Shown: piece after piece, positions 37,032 through 46,810 of the stretch
How positions within the stretch are numbered: the stretch's first letter is position 1
How the letters are laid out: each line of letters opens with the position of its first letter
Assembly: GCA_945877255.1 (NCBI GenBank)
Contig: CAMCRE010000006.1
Coordinates: 1-64,000 of the forward strand
Source: an uncultured Erysipelotrichaceae bacterium
Lineage (GTDB): Bacteria > Bacillota_I > Bacilli_A > Erysipelotrichales > Erysipelotrichaceae
Length of the DNA: 64,000 nt
Direction of reading: 5' to 3'
The notes under the pieces: generated by a model
What the model was told of the DNA's origin: nothing
Database searches by the model: none
The model's input: the letters and a program-made list of their open reading frames with translations, nothing else
Program-made: the position numbers and the translations under genes

Positions 37032-39167
37032 ATGAAAAAATCAAATCCAAAAGTAATCATTATTACGATTGGATTGTTTCTTTTTATTGCAATAATTATT
37101 TTAAACGTGTTTTATATTTCAATTACTAAAAAACATTTAAGAACAGGAATTGATGTCATCGAATTCCAAAAAAATAAAGCACTATTTACAGTTGTTGAAA
37201 AAGCACGTCGAGGAACAATTTATGATCGTAATGGAGAAGTTATCGCACAAGATATTGAGCGATATCAATTATATATTGTGTTAGATGAAAATTTAAAAGA
37301 AGTCGTAACAAAAAAACCACTATATGTAGTAGACAAAGAAAAAACAGCAACAGTGTTAAACCAACATCTAGGCATACCAGTTGAAGAAGCATTAAAATAT
37401 ATGAATCGTAAAGATGCTAAACAAGTCGAAATCGGTGTATATGGAAAATCACTGTCTAAAGAAACAAAAGAAGCATTAGAAAAAACAGCACTACCTGGAT
37501 TAAGATTCACACAAGTATTGGAGCGTGTTTATCCAACGGGTAAATTTGCGAGTAATATTTTAGGATTTGCGCGTTATAATACTGAAAAAAACCGCATCGT
37601 TGGAGAAATGGGAATCGAACAATACTTAGATAACTACTTAATAGGGGAAGATGGTTTAAAAGAATATAAAATAGGGAAAAATGGACAAGTTATTCCAGGG
37701 CAAGAAAAAGTTTTAAAATCAGTGAGACATGGCAATGATGCTTATTTAACGATTGATAAAAATATCCAAGAAGCATTAGAAAACGTTGTGGAAGAAAATG
37801 ATAAACTCGATCGTTGGATTGTGGTTGCGAACGCAAAAACAGGTGAAATATTAGGAGCAGCAACATCTACAGGATTTGACTTGAATAAAAAAAATATTAC
37901 AAAATATACTAATTTAGTAGCAGATACATCATATGAACCAGGGTCTACAATTAAAGTGTTTACTTATGCGGCTGCTATTGACAACAATACTTTCCCAGAA
38001 AACAAAGGATTTGCGACAGGTGCATATCATGTCGGCTATAACGGGAAAGGTGAAATAGTTAGAATCAGTAGTGAAAAAAACGCAATTAATACTATTTATG
38101 ACGCGAATAAAAAACAATATGGAACAGTTAATTTAAAAGAAGCATTAGCACGATCATTAAATACAGTTACAACAGAATTACTTGTTTCACACTTGAAATT
38201 TAAGCCATTCACTGAATATTTTGATAAATTCCAATTGTATGAGAATTTAAAAATACCAGGAATCAATACTGTTGCCGGAATTAGAAACTTTAAAGGACCA
38301 ATAGAAATGATTAATACAGCATTTGGACAAGGTTCAAGCACGACGGCATTAAATATTGTACAAGCATTTAGTGGTGTATTGAATAAAGGCGTGATGTCAA
38401 AACCATATATTATTGATTTTGTGGTTAATCCAACAACAAGTGAAAAATTATACCAAAACACGCCAGTTAAAACGCAAATATTAAAACAATCTACGGCAGA
38501 TAAAATGATTGAATATTTAAAAGAACCGATGAATCCTGAATATGGAACCGCTCGTGGATATCGACTATCTGATATTAATGTGATAGGTAAAACGGGAACT
38601 GGAGAAGTTGTAATTGATGGAAAATATTCAAAAAATACGTTTATTTATTCCACAATATTAGCAGCACCGGCAGAAAATCCTGAAATTATTTTATACTATG
38701 CACAAAAAACACCAACAACGACACAAATCAATCATGAGAAAATAAAATCAGCATTAAGATTAGCGTTAGATACACTTCAAACAAATAAACAACTTGTACT
38801 TCAAAATAAAAAAGAATTTAAAATTCAAACGATGCAAAACTTTTTGAATCATACAGTAAAATATGCAACAGAACGTGCAAGTAAAATGAGTAACAATGTA
38901 CAAGTAATTGGAAATGGTGAAAGTGTTATCGCACAATATCCTAATAAAGATGAAGCGATTATTCCTAATCGTAAAATTTTCTTGTTTTCTGGTGGAATTA
39001 TCAGAATGCCAAATATGCAAGGGTGGACGTATAAAGATGTCGCTACTTTCTCAAGATTAACGGGATTAGGAATTACAATTAAAGGTAGTGGAAGTGTTGT
39101 AAAACAAAATATTGCACAAAATACTACACTAGATCAAAAAAGTGATATTATTGTAGAATTAAAATAA
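37032..39167 (+). CDS. Class B penicillin-binding protein (FtsI/PBP2B-like) with PASTA domain
   Basis: The 711-residue transpeptidase crosslinks septal peptidoglycan. It has an N-terminal membrane helix (about 8-28), a dimerisation region with RRGTIYDRNG, and the catalytic domain with STIK (active Ser), SLN and KTGTGE. One PASTA domain closes the protein, beginning at MPNMQGWTYKDV. The neighbours rsmH, ftsL and mraY fit a division role. It starts 1 nt after ftsL. Confidence 0.94.
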   Translation: MKKSNPKVIIITIGLFLFIAIIILNVFYISITKKHLRTGIDVIEFQKNKALFTVVEKARRGTIYDRNGEVIAQDIERYQLYIVLDENLKEVVTKKPLYVVDKEKTATVLNQHLGIPVEEALKYMNRKDAKQVEIGVYGKSLSKETKEALEKTALPGLRFTQVLERVYPTGKFASNILGFARYNTEKNRIVGEMGIEQYLDNYLIGEDGLKEYKIGKNGQVIPGQEKVLKSVRHGNDAYLTIDKNIQEALENVVEENDKLDRWIVVANAKTGEILGAATSTGFDLNKKNITKYTNLVADTSYEPGSTIKVFTYAAAIDNNTFPENKGFATGAYHVGYNGKGEIVRISSEKNAINTIYDANKKQYGTVNLKEALARSLNTVTTELLVSHLKFKPFTEYFDKFQLYENLKIPGINTVAGIRNFKGPIEMINTAFGQGSSTTALNIVQAFSGVLNKGVMSKPYIIDFVVNPTTSEKLYQNTPVKTQILKQSTADKMIEYLKEPMNPEYGTARGYRLSDINVIGKTGTGEVVIDGKYSKNTFIYSTILAAPAENPEIILYYAQKTPTTTQINHEKIKSALRLALDTLQTNKQLVLQNKKEFKIQTMQNFLNHTVKYATERASKMSNNVQVIGNGESVIAQYPNKDEAIIPNRKIFLFSGGIIRMPNMQGWTYKDVATFSRLTGLGITIKGSGSVVKQNIAQNTTLDQKSDIIVELK

Positions 39168-39175
39168 GGAGTTTT

Positions 39176-40132
39176 ATGGAAACATTAATTATAACGGGTG
39201 TACTATCGTTAGTTTTAACGTTAGTCAGTTATCCCACAATAATCAAATTTATGCATCAATTAAAATTTGGGCAATCTATTCGTGAAGAAGGTCCAAAATC
39301 ACATCACCAAAAAAAAGGCACCCCAACAATGGGTGGGATAGGCTTTGTGGTTATACCAATAATTGCAATGCTATTAATCAATTATCGTTTAATTTTTAAT
39401 ACACAATTTTTAATTATCACATTAGTGTATCTCGGTTATTTTTTAATCGGTTTTTTAGATGACTATTTAATAGTTGTACAGAAAAAAAACGATGGTTTAA
39501 AAGCAAGATATAAATTATTAGCACAATTTCTAATTGTGGCAATATTTATAATGATTTATCATTCAAAAATTAATACAACTTTAGTATTACCTTTCATCAC
39601 AATTAACTTACATTTCGTTTATTACATATTTATTATCATTATGTTTGTGGCAGAAAGCAATGCTGTAAATTTAACGGATGGTATTGATGGTTTATGTGCC
39701 AGTGTTACAATGGTGGCATTAATACCATTTGCGATTATCGCATATTATAAACAAGAATGGGCAATTTTAACGTTTATCGTGGCATTATTTTTCTCACTAT
39801 TAGGTTATTACCAATATAATAAAAATCCAGCTAAAATTTTTATGGGTGATACAGGTTCATTGGCATTAGGTGGTGTACTTGCTTTAATTGCAACATTATT
39901 AAAAGTAGAAATCTTATTAATTGTGATTGGAGGCGTGTACTTAATTGAAACATTATCTGTAATGATTCAAGTTGCATATTATAAACGCACTAAAAAAAGA
40001 ATTTTTTTGATGTCACCCATTCATCACCATTATGAATTAAAAGGATTGAATGAAAAACAAATCGTAAGACTATTTACGACAGTTGGCGTAATTTGTGCGT
40101 TATTAGGAGTTGTGTTATGGTATTGGATGTAG
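39176..40132 (+). CDS. mraY: Phospho-N-acetylmuramoyl-pentapeptide transferase
   Basis: MraY moves phospho-MurNAc-pentapeptide from UDP to undecaprenyl phosphate, making lipid I at the membrane. The 318 residues carry SHHQKKGTPTMGG, the aspartate-rich DDY region, NLTDGIDGL, FMGDTGSLALG and the HHHYE motif, with about ten membrane helices. AGGAG lies 5 nt before the ATG. Confidence 0.97.
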   Translation: METLIITGVLSLVLTLVSYPTIIKFMHQLKFGQSIREEGPKSHHQKKGTPTMGGIGFVVIPIIAMLLINYRLIFNTQFLIITLVYLGYFLIGFLDDYLIVVQKKNDGLKARYKLLAQFLIVAIFIMIYHSKINTTLVLPFITINLHFVYYIFIIIMFVAESNAVNLTDGIDGLCASVTMVALIPFAIIAYYKQEWAILTFIVALFFSLLGYYQYNKNPAKIFMGDTGSLALGGVLALIATLLKVEILLIVIGGVYLIETLSVMIQVAYYKRTKKRIFLMSPIHHHYELKGLNEKQIVRLFTTVGVICALLGVVLWYWM

Positions 40133-41400
40133 TATTGGTGATGGGGTATTCCCGTAGTACAAAAGCACTCGTTAAATTATTACAAAAAAAATATCGTGTT
40201 ATTGTTTCTGATATCAAGAAACATGAAAATGAAAATAATGTTGAATTTATTTTGCAACATGAAATAGCACAATATTTATCCCAAATAAAATTTGTGGTGA
40301 AATCACCAGGAATACCGTATCATAATGAGGAAGTTATTAAAATTCAAAATTACAATATTCCGATATATACTGAAATTGAGATAGCATATCAAGAAGCACC
40401 AAATTTCAGATATATTGCGATTACGGGGACGAATGGTAAAACAACTGCAACAAGTTTAACACATCATATTTTGCAACAAAAAAAACCAACTATTGTGGCT
40501 GGAAATATCGGTGTGGCATTAAGTGAGTACGTTAGTGATAAACAAGAAGATGTCGTTTTAGAATTAAGTAATTTTCAATTATTAGGAATTGATACATTTC
40601 GACCACATATTGCAACGATTATTAATTTAACACCTGATCATTTAGATTATATGTTAGATGTTGAGAAATATTATATTTCAAAAACAAATATTTATAAAAA
40701 TCAAACACAAGATGATTACTTTTTACTCAATATTGATGATGAAAATGTAGTGAAGTATTGTGTCAATATACCAGCTAAAATTATAAAATTTTCAACAAAA
40801 GTGAAAACTGACGTATATATTGAAAACAATAAAATTTATTACAACCAAAAAGAAATAGCTGATTTAAAACATTTTCCATTGAAAGGTGAACACAACCAAC
40901 AAAATGCAATGATTGCGGTGATGAGTGCATATTTAATTGGTATTGATAAACAATCAATTCAACAAGGACTTGCAAGTTTTAAAGCAATCAAACATCGTTT
41001 ACAATATTTAAAAACAATCAACGGTGTTGAATACTATAATGACTCTAAAGCAACAAACCCTGAATCATTAGAAGTAGCATTGAAATCGTTTAATGTTGCT
41101 AATAAAATTATTTTATTAGCAGGTGGTTATGATAAGAAAGTAAGTTTTGATATATTAAAACAATACAATTCTAAAATAAAAAAAGTATTTGCGTTTGGTG
41201 AAGTGAAACAGCTCTTTAGCTCAATATTTGATCATGTTGCGTTATGTGATAATTTACAAGAAGCACTTCAAAAAGCAAACGACATTGCAGTAAAAGGTGA
41301 TATTATATTACTTTCACCAGGGTGTGCAAGTTATGATCAATTTGAATCATTTGAACATCGTGGCGATGTGTTTATTGAATTAGTTAATCAAATAAAATAA
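40117..41400 (+). CDS. murD: UDP-N-acetylmuramoylalanine--D-glutamate ligase
   Basis: MurD adds D-Glu to UDP-MurNAc-L-Ala with ATP. The 427-residue protein shows the Mur ligase P-loop GTNGKTTA, the central NLTPDHLDY and the C-terminal NDSKATNP motif. I start at ATG 40117 because AGGAG lies 7 nt upstream; the in-frame 40093 lies deeper in mraY. The overlap with mraY is 16 bp. A terminator follows, so murG, ftsW, ftsA and ftsZ are not part of this cluster. Confidence 0.95.
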   Translation: MVLDVVLVMGYSRSTKALVKLLQKKYRVIVSDIKKHENENNVEFILQHEIAQYLSQIKFVVKSPGIPYHNEEVIKIQNYNIPIYTEIEIAYQEAPNFRYIAITGTNGKTTATSLTHHILQQKKPTIVAGNIGVALSEYVSDKQEDVVLELSNFQLLGIDTFRPHIATIINLTPDHLDYMLDVEKYYISKTNIYKNQTQDDYFLLNIDDENVVKYCVNIPAKIIKFSTKVKTDVYIENNKIYYNQKEIADLKHFPLKGEHNQQNAMIAVMSAYLIGIDKQSIQQGLASFKAIKHRLQYLKTINGVEYYNDSKATNPESLEVALKSFNVANKIILLAGGYDKKVSFDILKQYNSKIKKVFAFGEVKQLFSSIFDHVALCDNLQEALQKANDIAVKGDIILLSPGCASYDQFESFEHRGDVFIELVNQIK

Positions 41401-41424
41401 TGTTGCGATAGCAGCATTTTTTAT
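41399..41424 (+). terminator. Terminator of the dcw operon
   Basis: AATGTTGC pairs with GCAGCATT around GATA, followed by T. Confidence 0.9.
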
Positions 41425-41482
41425 TAATAAAGTGATATTTTACGCTAAACAAGTAAAAATAATATAAAAATCATGCAAAATA

Positions 41483-41491
41483 TGCTATTAT
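41483..41491 (+). promoter_or_regulatory. Extended -10 promoter of pnp
   Basis: TGC-TATTAT ends 29 nt before the pnp ATG. The leader is too short for the long RNase III-cleaved stem known from E. coli pnp. Confidence 0.58.
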
Positions 41492-41520
41492 AAAGAAAGA
41501 AAATATATTAGAGGTGAACA

Positions 41521-43644
41521 ATGAAACAAATATTTAGTTTAGATTTTTGTGGGAAAACTATTACAGTAGAAACTGGAGAAATGGCAAAACAAGCTGGTGG
41601 AAGTGTACTAGTAAGATATGAAGAAAGTGTTGTGCTATCAGTAGCAACTGCAAGTAAAACAGCGAAAGATATTGATTTTTTCCCGTTAACAGTAACGTTT
41701 GAAGAAAAATTATACTCAGCAGGTAAAATACCTGGTGGATTTTTAAGAAGAGAAGGTAGACCAAGCGAACATGCGACATTGACAGCAAGAATGATTGATC
41801 GTCCAATTCGTCCATTATTTGCGGAAGGATTTAGAAATGAAGTACAAGTTGTGAATACTGTGTTATCAGTTGATCCAGATTCAAACGTGGATATGACAGC
41901 GATGTTTGGGGCTTCGTTAGCGTTATGTTTATCGGATATTCCATTTAATGGACCAATTGCGGGTGTACAAGTAGGACGTGTAAACGGTGAATTAATTATT
42001 AACCCAACAGTAGAAGAAATGAAACAATCTGATATTGATTTAGCTGTAGCAGGTACAAAATATGCGGTAAACATGGTAGAAGCAGGAGCAAAAGAAGTAA
42101 GCGAAGAAGCGATGTTAGAAGCTATTTTATTTGGACATGAATACATTAAACAATTAGTTGCTTTCCAAGAAGATGTTGTAAAACAATGTGGAAAAGAAAA
42201 ACGTGAAATAACGTTATATGAAATTGATCCAGTATTAAAAGCTGAAGTAGAAGCGTTATGTAAAGATCAATTGTGTCAAGCGGTGCAAATTAAAGAAAAA
42301 TTAGTAAGATATTCCACAATTGATGAAATTGAAGAAAACATGCAAGAAGTGTTTAAACAAAAATATGCTGAGCATGAAAATTTAACTAAAATATTAAAAC
42401 AAGTTAAAGAAATTACACATGATATTGTAAAAGCGGAAGTTAGAAGATTAATTACAGTTGAGAAAATTCGACCAGATGGAAGAGAAATAACTGAAATTCG
42501 TCCCCTAAATTCACAAATAGATTTATTGCCACGTGTACATGGTAGTGCGATGTTTACGCGTGGAGAAACACAAGTATTATCAGTTTGTACGTTGGGAGCA
42601 TTAAATGATAATCAAATTATTGATGACTTAACAGAAAATGATTCTAAACGTTTTATGCACCATTACAATTTCCCACCGTTTTCAGTAGGTGAAACAGGAA
42701 GAATGGGGGCACCAGGTAGAAGAGAAATTGGACATGGTGCATTAGGAGAAAGAGCGTTATTACAAGTTATTCCTGATGAAAAACAATTCCCTTATACAAT
42801 TCGTTTAGTAGCAGAAGTATTAGAATCAAATGGTTCTTCATCACAAGCAAGTATTTGTGCTGGTACAATGGCGTTAATGGCTGCAGGGGTACCGATAAAA
42901 GCACCAATTGCGGGTATTGCGATGGGATTAGTAAAAGATGGCGAACATTACACTGTATTAAGTGATATTCAAGGGATGGAAGATCATTTAGGAGATATGG
43001 ACTTTAAAGTAGCAGGTAGTGAAAAAGGAATCACAGCCCTACAAATGGATATTAAAATTGATGGTCTAACACCAGAAATATTTGAAGAAGCATTGGCACA
43101 AGCTAAAGTAGGTAGAAAACATATTTTAAATAATATGTTGGCGACAATTGATACTGTAAGACCTGATGTTGGAAAATATGCACCAAAAATTCATCAAATG
43201 GTTATTCCAGTAGATAAAATTAAGGAAGTTATTGGACCAGGTGGAAAAATGATTAACCAAATTATTGCTGAATCTGATGATGTGAAAATTGATATTGCAG
43301 ATGATGGTACAGTTGTAATTTACCACCAAAATAGAGAATCAATTAACAAAGCCGCTAAAATGATTGAAGTGATCACAAAAGTTGTACAAGTTGGTGAAAT
43401 ATATGAAGCACCAGTTGTTAGAATTGAAAAATTTGGAGCATTCGTTAATTTATATGGTAACGTTGATGCATTATTGCATGTATCTAAAGTTAGTCATGAA
43501 AGAATTGAAGATATTAATACTGCTTTAAAATTAGGTGATATTGTGAAAGTAAAAGTCACTGAAATTGATGATAAAGGTAGAATTAATGTTTCACGAAAAG
43601 CATTGTTGCCTAAAGCAGAAAAAACAGAAACACCACAATCATAA
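41521..43644 (+). CDS. pnp: Polyribonucleotide nucleotidyltransferase (PNPase)
   Basis: PNPase degrades RNA from the 3' end by phosphorolysis. The 707-residue protein has two RNase PH repeats (first with [12 protein letters not shown], second with [23 protein letters not shown]), a helical linker, then KH ([12 protein letters not shown]) and S1 ([17 protein letters not shown]) domains. GAGGTGA precedes the ATG. The unit is monocistronic; rpsO does not precede it as in many bacteria. Confidence 0.97.
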   Translation: MKQIFSLDFCGKTITVETGEMAKQAGGSVLVRYEESVVLSVATASKTAKDIDFFPLTVTFEEKLYSAGKIPGGFLRREGRPSEHATLTARMIDRPIRPLFAEGFRNEVQVVNTVLSVDPDSNVDMTAMFGASLALCLSDIPFNGPIAGVQVGRVNGELIINPTVEEMKQSDIDLAVAGTKYAVNMVEAGAKEVSEEAMLEAILFGHEYIKQLVAFQEDVVKQCGKEKREITLYEIDPVLKAEVEALCKDQLCQAVQIKEKLVRYSTIDEIEENMQEVFKQKYAEHENLTKILKQVKEITHDIVKAEVRRLITVEKIRPDGREITEIRPLNSQIDLLPRVHGSAMFTRGETQVLSVCTLGALNDNQIIDDLTENDSKRFMHHYNFPPFSVGETGRMGAPGRREIGHGALGERALLQVIPDEKQFPYTIRLVAEVLESNGSSSQASICAGTMALMAAGVPIKAPIAGIAMGLVKDGEHYTVLSDIQGMEDHLGDMDFKVAGSEKGITALQMDIKIDGLTPEIFEEALAQAKVGRKHILNNMLATIDTVRPDVGKYAPKIHQMVIPVDKIKEVIGPGGKMINQIIAESDDVKIDIADDGTVVIYHQNRESINKAAKMIEVITKVVQVGEIYEAPVVRIEKFGAFVNLYGNVDALLHVSKVSHERIEDINTALKLGDIVKVKVTEIDDKGRINVSRKALLPKAEKTETPQS

Positions 43645-43647
43645 AAT

Positions 43648-43685
43648 AAAATGTGTATTGATTTTTAGTCGATACACATTTTTAA
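43648..43685 (+). terminator. Terminator of pnp
   Basis: AAATGTGTAT pairs with ATACACATTT around a 13-nt loop, with T after the stem. Confidence 0.88.
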
Positions 43686-43724
43686 TCTATTTTATAATAA
43701 AAATTGTGTTTTTAAACAATTTAG

Positions 43725-43753
43725 TTGTGTTTTGCAAAAAAAAGGTGTACAAT
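43725..43753 (+). promoter_or_regulatory. Promoter of the 95-aa membrane protein gene
   Basis: TTGTGT (43725-43730), a 17-nt spacer and TACAAT (43748-43753). Confidence 0.55.
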
Positions 43754-43789
43754 GAAAGTACAAAAAAGACTATAAAGGAGGGAAAGTGA

Positions 43790-44077
43790 ATGAAATTCGG
43801 TTATTGGTATGTGTTACTAGCTGTTGTGGCTTGCGGTTTAGTTTCACAATTGTATGCAATGTTTTCTATATGTCAAAATAAAAAAAATAATTTAATATAT
43901 ATGACAATTATCATGATAATGATTGTGTGTTCCGTTTTTCTTTATGGTATTTTAGTAGATGAATTTAATGAAAGCTATGATGTTATTTTATATTTAGGAA
44001 TAGCGGCTGCATTAATTTATATTTTAAATATTATCGTAGTAGGAATGAAGAAAATAAAATTAATTAATCAGAAATGA
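43790..44077 (+). CDS. Small three-helix membrane protein, 95 aa
   Basis: The protein has three hydrophobic helices (about 6-26, 36-55 and 64-86) and a basic C-terminus. I do not recognise a family. It has a strong AAAGGAGGG site 8 nt before the ATG, its own promoter and its own terminator, so it is a real independent gene. It ends in TGA. Confidence 0.75.
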   Translation: MKFGYWYVLLAVVACGLVSQLYAMFSICQNKKNNLIYMTIIMIMIVCSVFLYGILVDEFNESYDVILYLGIAAALIYILNIIVVGMKKIKLINQK

Positions 44078-44083
44078 ATTAGG

Positions 44084-44121
44084 AAAGAATGTGCTTTTAT
44101 TAAAATACACATTCTTTTTTA
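44084..44121 (+). terminator. Terminator after the 95-aa gene
   Basis: AAAGAATGTG pairs with CACATTCTTT around a 14-nt loop, followed by T. Confidence 0.88.
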
Positions 44122-44175
44122 ATTACAATAAAATTAAATAAAAAAGTGAAAATTATTTCATTTTACTTGAAAATG

Positions 44176-44184
44176 TGGTAAAAT
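44176..44184 (+). promoter_or_regulatory. Extended -10 promoter of the trmB-to-tyrS operon
   Basis: TGG-TAAAAT ends 23 nt before the trmB ATG. From here to the terminator at 51579 no other promoter is obvious, which implies a ten-gene transcript. Confidence 0.55.
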
Positions 44185-44207
44185 AAAATAAAAGAAAAGG
44201 TGAAGAA

Positions 44208-44843
44208 ATGAGAGTAAGACATATACCAAATGCCAAAAAATATTTAGAAAATTCTAAACTGGTTGTAAACGATTTTTCTAACAAAGGTAAATGGAAAACA
44301 ATACTAAATTCAGAAACATTAAATATTGAAATTGGGTGTGGAAAAGGTGGATATGCCTATCAAATGATACAGCAATATCCAGATAATGCATTTGTGGCAA
44401 TTGAAAAAAATCCATCTATTGCATACTTAGCATTATTAAAATTAGAAACACTCATAAACAACAAGTTTCGATTAATGAATTTTGATGCAGAATTATTGAG
44501 TGAATATTTTGATGAAGCTGAAGTTGATAATATTTACTTAAATTTTAGTGATCCATGGCCTAAAAAACGAACAACAAAAAGAAGATTATCGCATAGTAAG
44601 TTTTTATCGCAATACGCTAAAATTTTAAAACCAGAAGGTAAAATTATTATGAAAACAGATAATTATCAATTATTTTTATATTCATTAAATTCATTTGTGG
44701 AGAATGGTTGGGAAGTAATTGAAATTGATACCGATTTTCGCTCATCATTGAAAGAAGATCCGATTACTGAATACGAACAAAAATTCATTAATAAAAACAT
44801 TAAAATTAATCGTTTAGTTGTAAGGAGGAAAAATGTTGAATAA
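44208..44843 (+). CDS. trmB: tRNA (guanine-N7-)-methyltransferase
   Basis: TrmB methylates G46 of tRNAs with S-adenosylmethionine. The 211 residues include EIGCGKGGYAYQM for SAM and NFSDPWPKKRTTKRRLSH, the family signature. It heads a block with the same order as the Bacillus ytmQ-ytoP-ytpP-ytpR region. Its end overlaps the M42 peptidase gene by 11 bp. Confidence 0.96.
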   Translation: MRVRHIPNAKKYLENSKLVVNDFSNKGKWKTILNSETLNIEIGCGKGGYAYQMIQQYPDNAFVAIEKNPSIAYLALLKLETLINNKFRLMNFDAELLSEYFDEAEVDNIYLNFSDPWPKKRTTKRRLSHSKFLSQYAKILKPEGKIIMKTDNYQLFLYSLNSFVENGWEVIEIDTDFRSSLKEDPITEYEQKFINKNIKINRLVVRRKNVE

Positions 44844-45906
44844 AGAAAGAATTGTGGCACTAACACAAGTTATTGGTGTAAGTGGACATGAAGTAAAAGT
44901 ATCAAGACTATTAAAGCAATATTATGAAGAATTAGGATATGAAGTGATTTATGACAACTTAGGCAGCATTTATGCAGTTAAAAAAAGTAAAGTTGCAAAT
45001 GCTAAAAAAGTTATGGTATCCGCACACTTAGATGAAGTAGGTTTTATGGTGAAAGCAATCCAAGAAAATGGATTATTAAAAATTGTGCCGATTGGTGGTA
45101 TCTGGGAACAAACATTATTAGCACAACGCATTCGATTATTAAAACGCGATTTAACAGAAGTAAATGGTGCAATTTGTAGTATTCCACCACACTTTTTAAC
45201 GGAAGCTGATCGTAAAGCACCAATGAAAATAGAAAATATGTTGGTGGATGTTGGTTGCACGAGTAAAGATGAAGTATTACAGCAAGGCATTAATGTAGGT
45301 GATACATTAGTTGTTGATGGTGAAACCCATTTTTTAGGGGAAAATCGTATTCTAGCTAAAGCATGGGATAATCGTTATGGCTGTATTTTAGGCGTTGAAA
45401 TACTAGAACATTTCAAAGATATTGAATTACCATTTGATTTATACGTTGGTGCAAATGTTCAAGAAGAAGTAGGATTAAGAGGAGCACAAACAGCAACACA
45501 TTTCATTAATCCAGATTTAGCGGTTGTTTTAGACTGCTCGCCAGCAACAGATATTACTTCACCAAAAGATGCTAATGGTGTACTTGGTGGCGGTGTATTA
45601 ATTAGATTTTATGATAGAAGCATGTTGCCAAACCGCACATTAATTAATTATTTTGAGCAACTATTAATCAATAATGATATTAAGCATCAATATTTTTATT
45701 CTTTAGGCGGAACAGATGCCGGTGCAATCCATAAATCAAACCATGGTGTACCAACGTTGACAGTATGTATTTGTGGAAGAAATTTACATACTAATTCGAT
45801 TACAATTGATAGCAATGATTTGAAAAATGCAAAAAAAGCGTTAATCAAATTTATTGATTCATTAAATGAAGAGAAAATTACAATGTTTAAGGAGGAAAAC
45901 AGATGA
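44833..45906 (+). CDS. M42 family aminopeptidase (glutamyl aminopeptidase-like)
   Basis: The 357-residue dinuclear metallopeptidase has all expected ligands and catalytic residues: AHLDEVG, AWDNRYG, QEEVGLRGA, LDCSPATD and GGTDAGAIH. Members form tetrahedral complexes that trim peptides. Bacillus YtoP holds the same position. AAGGAGG precedes the ATG. It overlaps the thioredoxin gene by 4 bp (ATGA). Confidence 0.93.
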   Translation: MLNKERIVALTQVIGVSGHEVKVSRLLKQYYEELGYEVIYDNLGSIYAVKKSKVANAKKVMVSAHLDEVGFMVKAIQENGLLKIVPIGGIWEQTLLAQRIRLLKRDLTEVNGAICSIPPHFLTEADRKAPMKIENMLVDVGCTSKDEVLQQGINVGDTLVVDGETHFLGENRILAKAWDNRYGCILGVEILEHFKDIELPFDLYVGANVQEEVGLRGAQTATHFINPDLAVVLDCSPATDITSPKDANGVLGGGVLIRFYDRSMLPNRTLINYFEQLLINNDIKHQYFYSLGGTDAGAIHKSNHGVPTLTVCICGRNLHTNSITIDSNDLKNAKKALIKFIDSLNEEKITMFKEENR

Positions 45907-46232
45907 AAACAATTATGCAATCACTAGAAACAGCACAACAATTAGAACAATTAATTCAACAAGATAAAGTAAGTGTATTAACGTTCTCGGCTAATTGGTG
46001 TCCAGATTGCACATTTATTAAACCATTTATGCCAAAATTAATCGAAAAATATAGTGATTATGATTTTTACTATGTCGACCGTGATAAATTTATTGACCTC
46101 TCCCAACAATTATCTGTTATGGGAATACCATCATTTGTTGCGGTGGGGAAAGGGCAAGAATTAGGAAGATTTGTTTCTAGGTTTAGAAAAACAGAGAAAG
46201 AAATTGATGAATTCTTATCAAAATTACTATGA
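45903..46232 (+). CDS. Thioredoxin-like protein (YtpP-type)
   Basis: The 109-residue thioredoxin-fold protein has WCPDC as its active site rather than WCGPC, and a cis-proline in MGIPSFV. The same CPDC variant and the same gene order are found with Bacillus YtpP. It may act in thiol redox control with TrxB. It overlaps both neighbours by 4 bp. Confidence 0.88.
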   Translation: MKTIMQSLETAQQLEQLIQQDKVSVLTFSANWCPDCTFIKPFMPKLIEKYSDYDFYYVDRDKFIDLSQQLSVMGIPSFVAVGKGQELGRFVSRFRKTEKEIDEFLSKLL

Positions 46233-46810
46233 AAATTAGATTAAATTTACTACCACAATTTAACAACACATTATTTGTGAGAATTGATGATCCAAAAATA
46301 GTCAAGTATATTAAAAAAGAAAGGTATACTGAATTGTATAATGATCAAGATGAAATTGTTGGATACAATATAGAAAACTTTGAAGTTATCGGAAGTGGTA
46401 AAATAGCAGTAACAAATGAAATTTTACATAAAATTAATGAATTAACGAATAATACATTAACACATGACTATGAAACACATTTATATGTGGGTGAAATTAT
46501 AAAATGTGAACCACATCCTAATAGTCAACGTCTTAAAATATGTCAAGTACAATGTGATGAATTACTACAAATAGTATGTGGAGCTGCAAATGCAACAGAA
46601 AATTTAAGAGTAGTTGTGGCGAAAGAACACGCAATAGTAAATGATATGTATATTAAAAAAGGTAAGTTATTAAATGTTGAATCACAAGGTATGTTATGTT
46701 CGGCATATGAATTAGGATTAATTAAAGAATATAAAAAAGGATTATTAGAATTAGATGAAAGCTATCAAGTCGGATCTAAATTTGAATGGAAAGGAGAAAA
46801 ACATGTTTAA
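46229..46810 (+). CDS. ytpR: YtpR family tRNA-binding domain protein
   Basis: The 193-residue protein has an N-terminal DUF4479-type domain and a C-terminal tRNA-binding (EMAP/CsaA-like) OB fold at about 88-190, with EIIKCEPHPNSQRLKICQV and SQGMLCSAYELGL, as in the N-terminus of PheT. Its exact role is unknown. Gene order fits Bacillus ytpP-ytpQ-ytpR. Confidence 0.9.
   Translation: MKIRLNLLPQFNNTLFVRIDDPKIVKYIKKERYTELYNDQDEIVGYNIENFEVIGSGKIAVTNEILHKINELTNNTLTHDYETHLYVGEIIKCEPHPNSQRLKICQVQCDELLQIVCGAANATENLRVVVAKEHAIVNDMYIKKGKLLNVESQGMLCSAYELGLIKEYKKGLLELDESYQVGSKFEWKGEKHV

Noticed and set aside
41508-42146. 212-codon open frame on the minus strand opposite pnp
   Set aside because: It lies wholly inside pnp, has no ribosome binding site, and its composition follows from pnp codon bias. 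Shorter antisense frames in rpoB, rpoC, purA and others were rejected for the same reason.
45903-46232. WCPDC active site of the thioredoxin-like protein as a novelty
   Set aside because: The CPDC variant is found in YtpP-type proteins at the same place in Bacillus, so it is a family trait.
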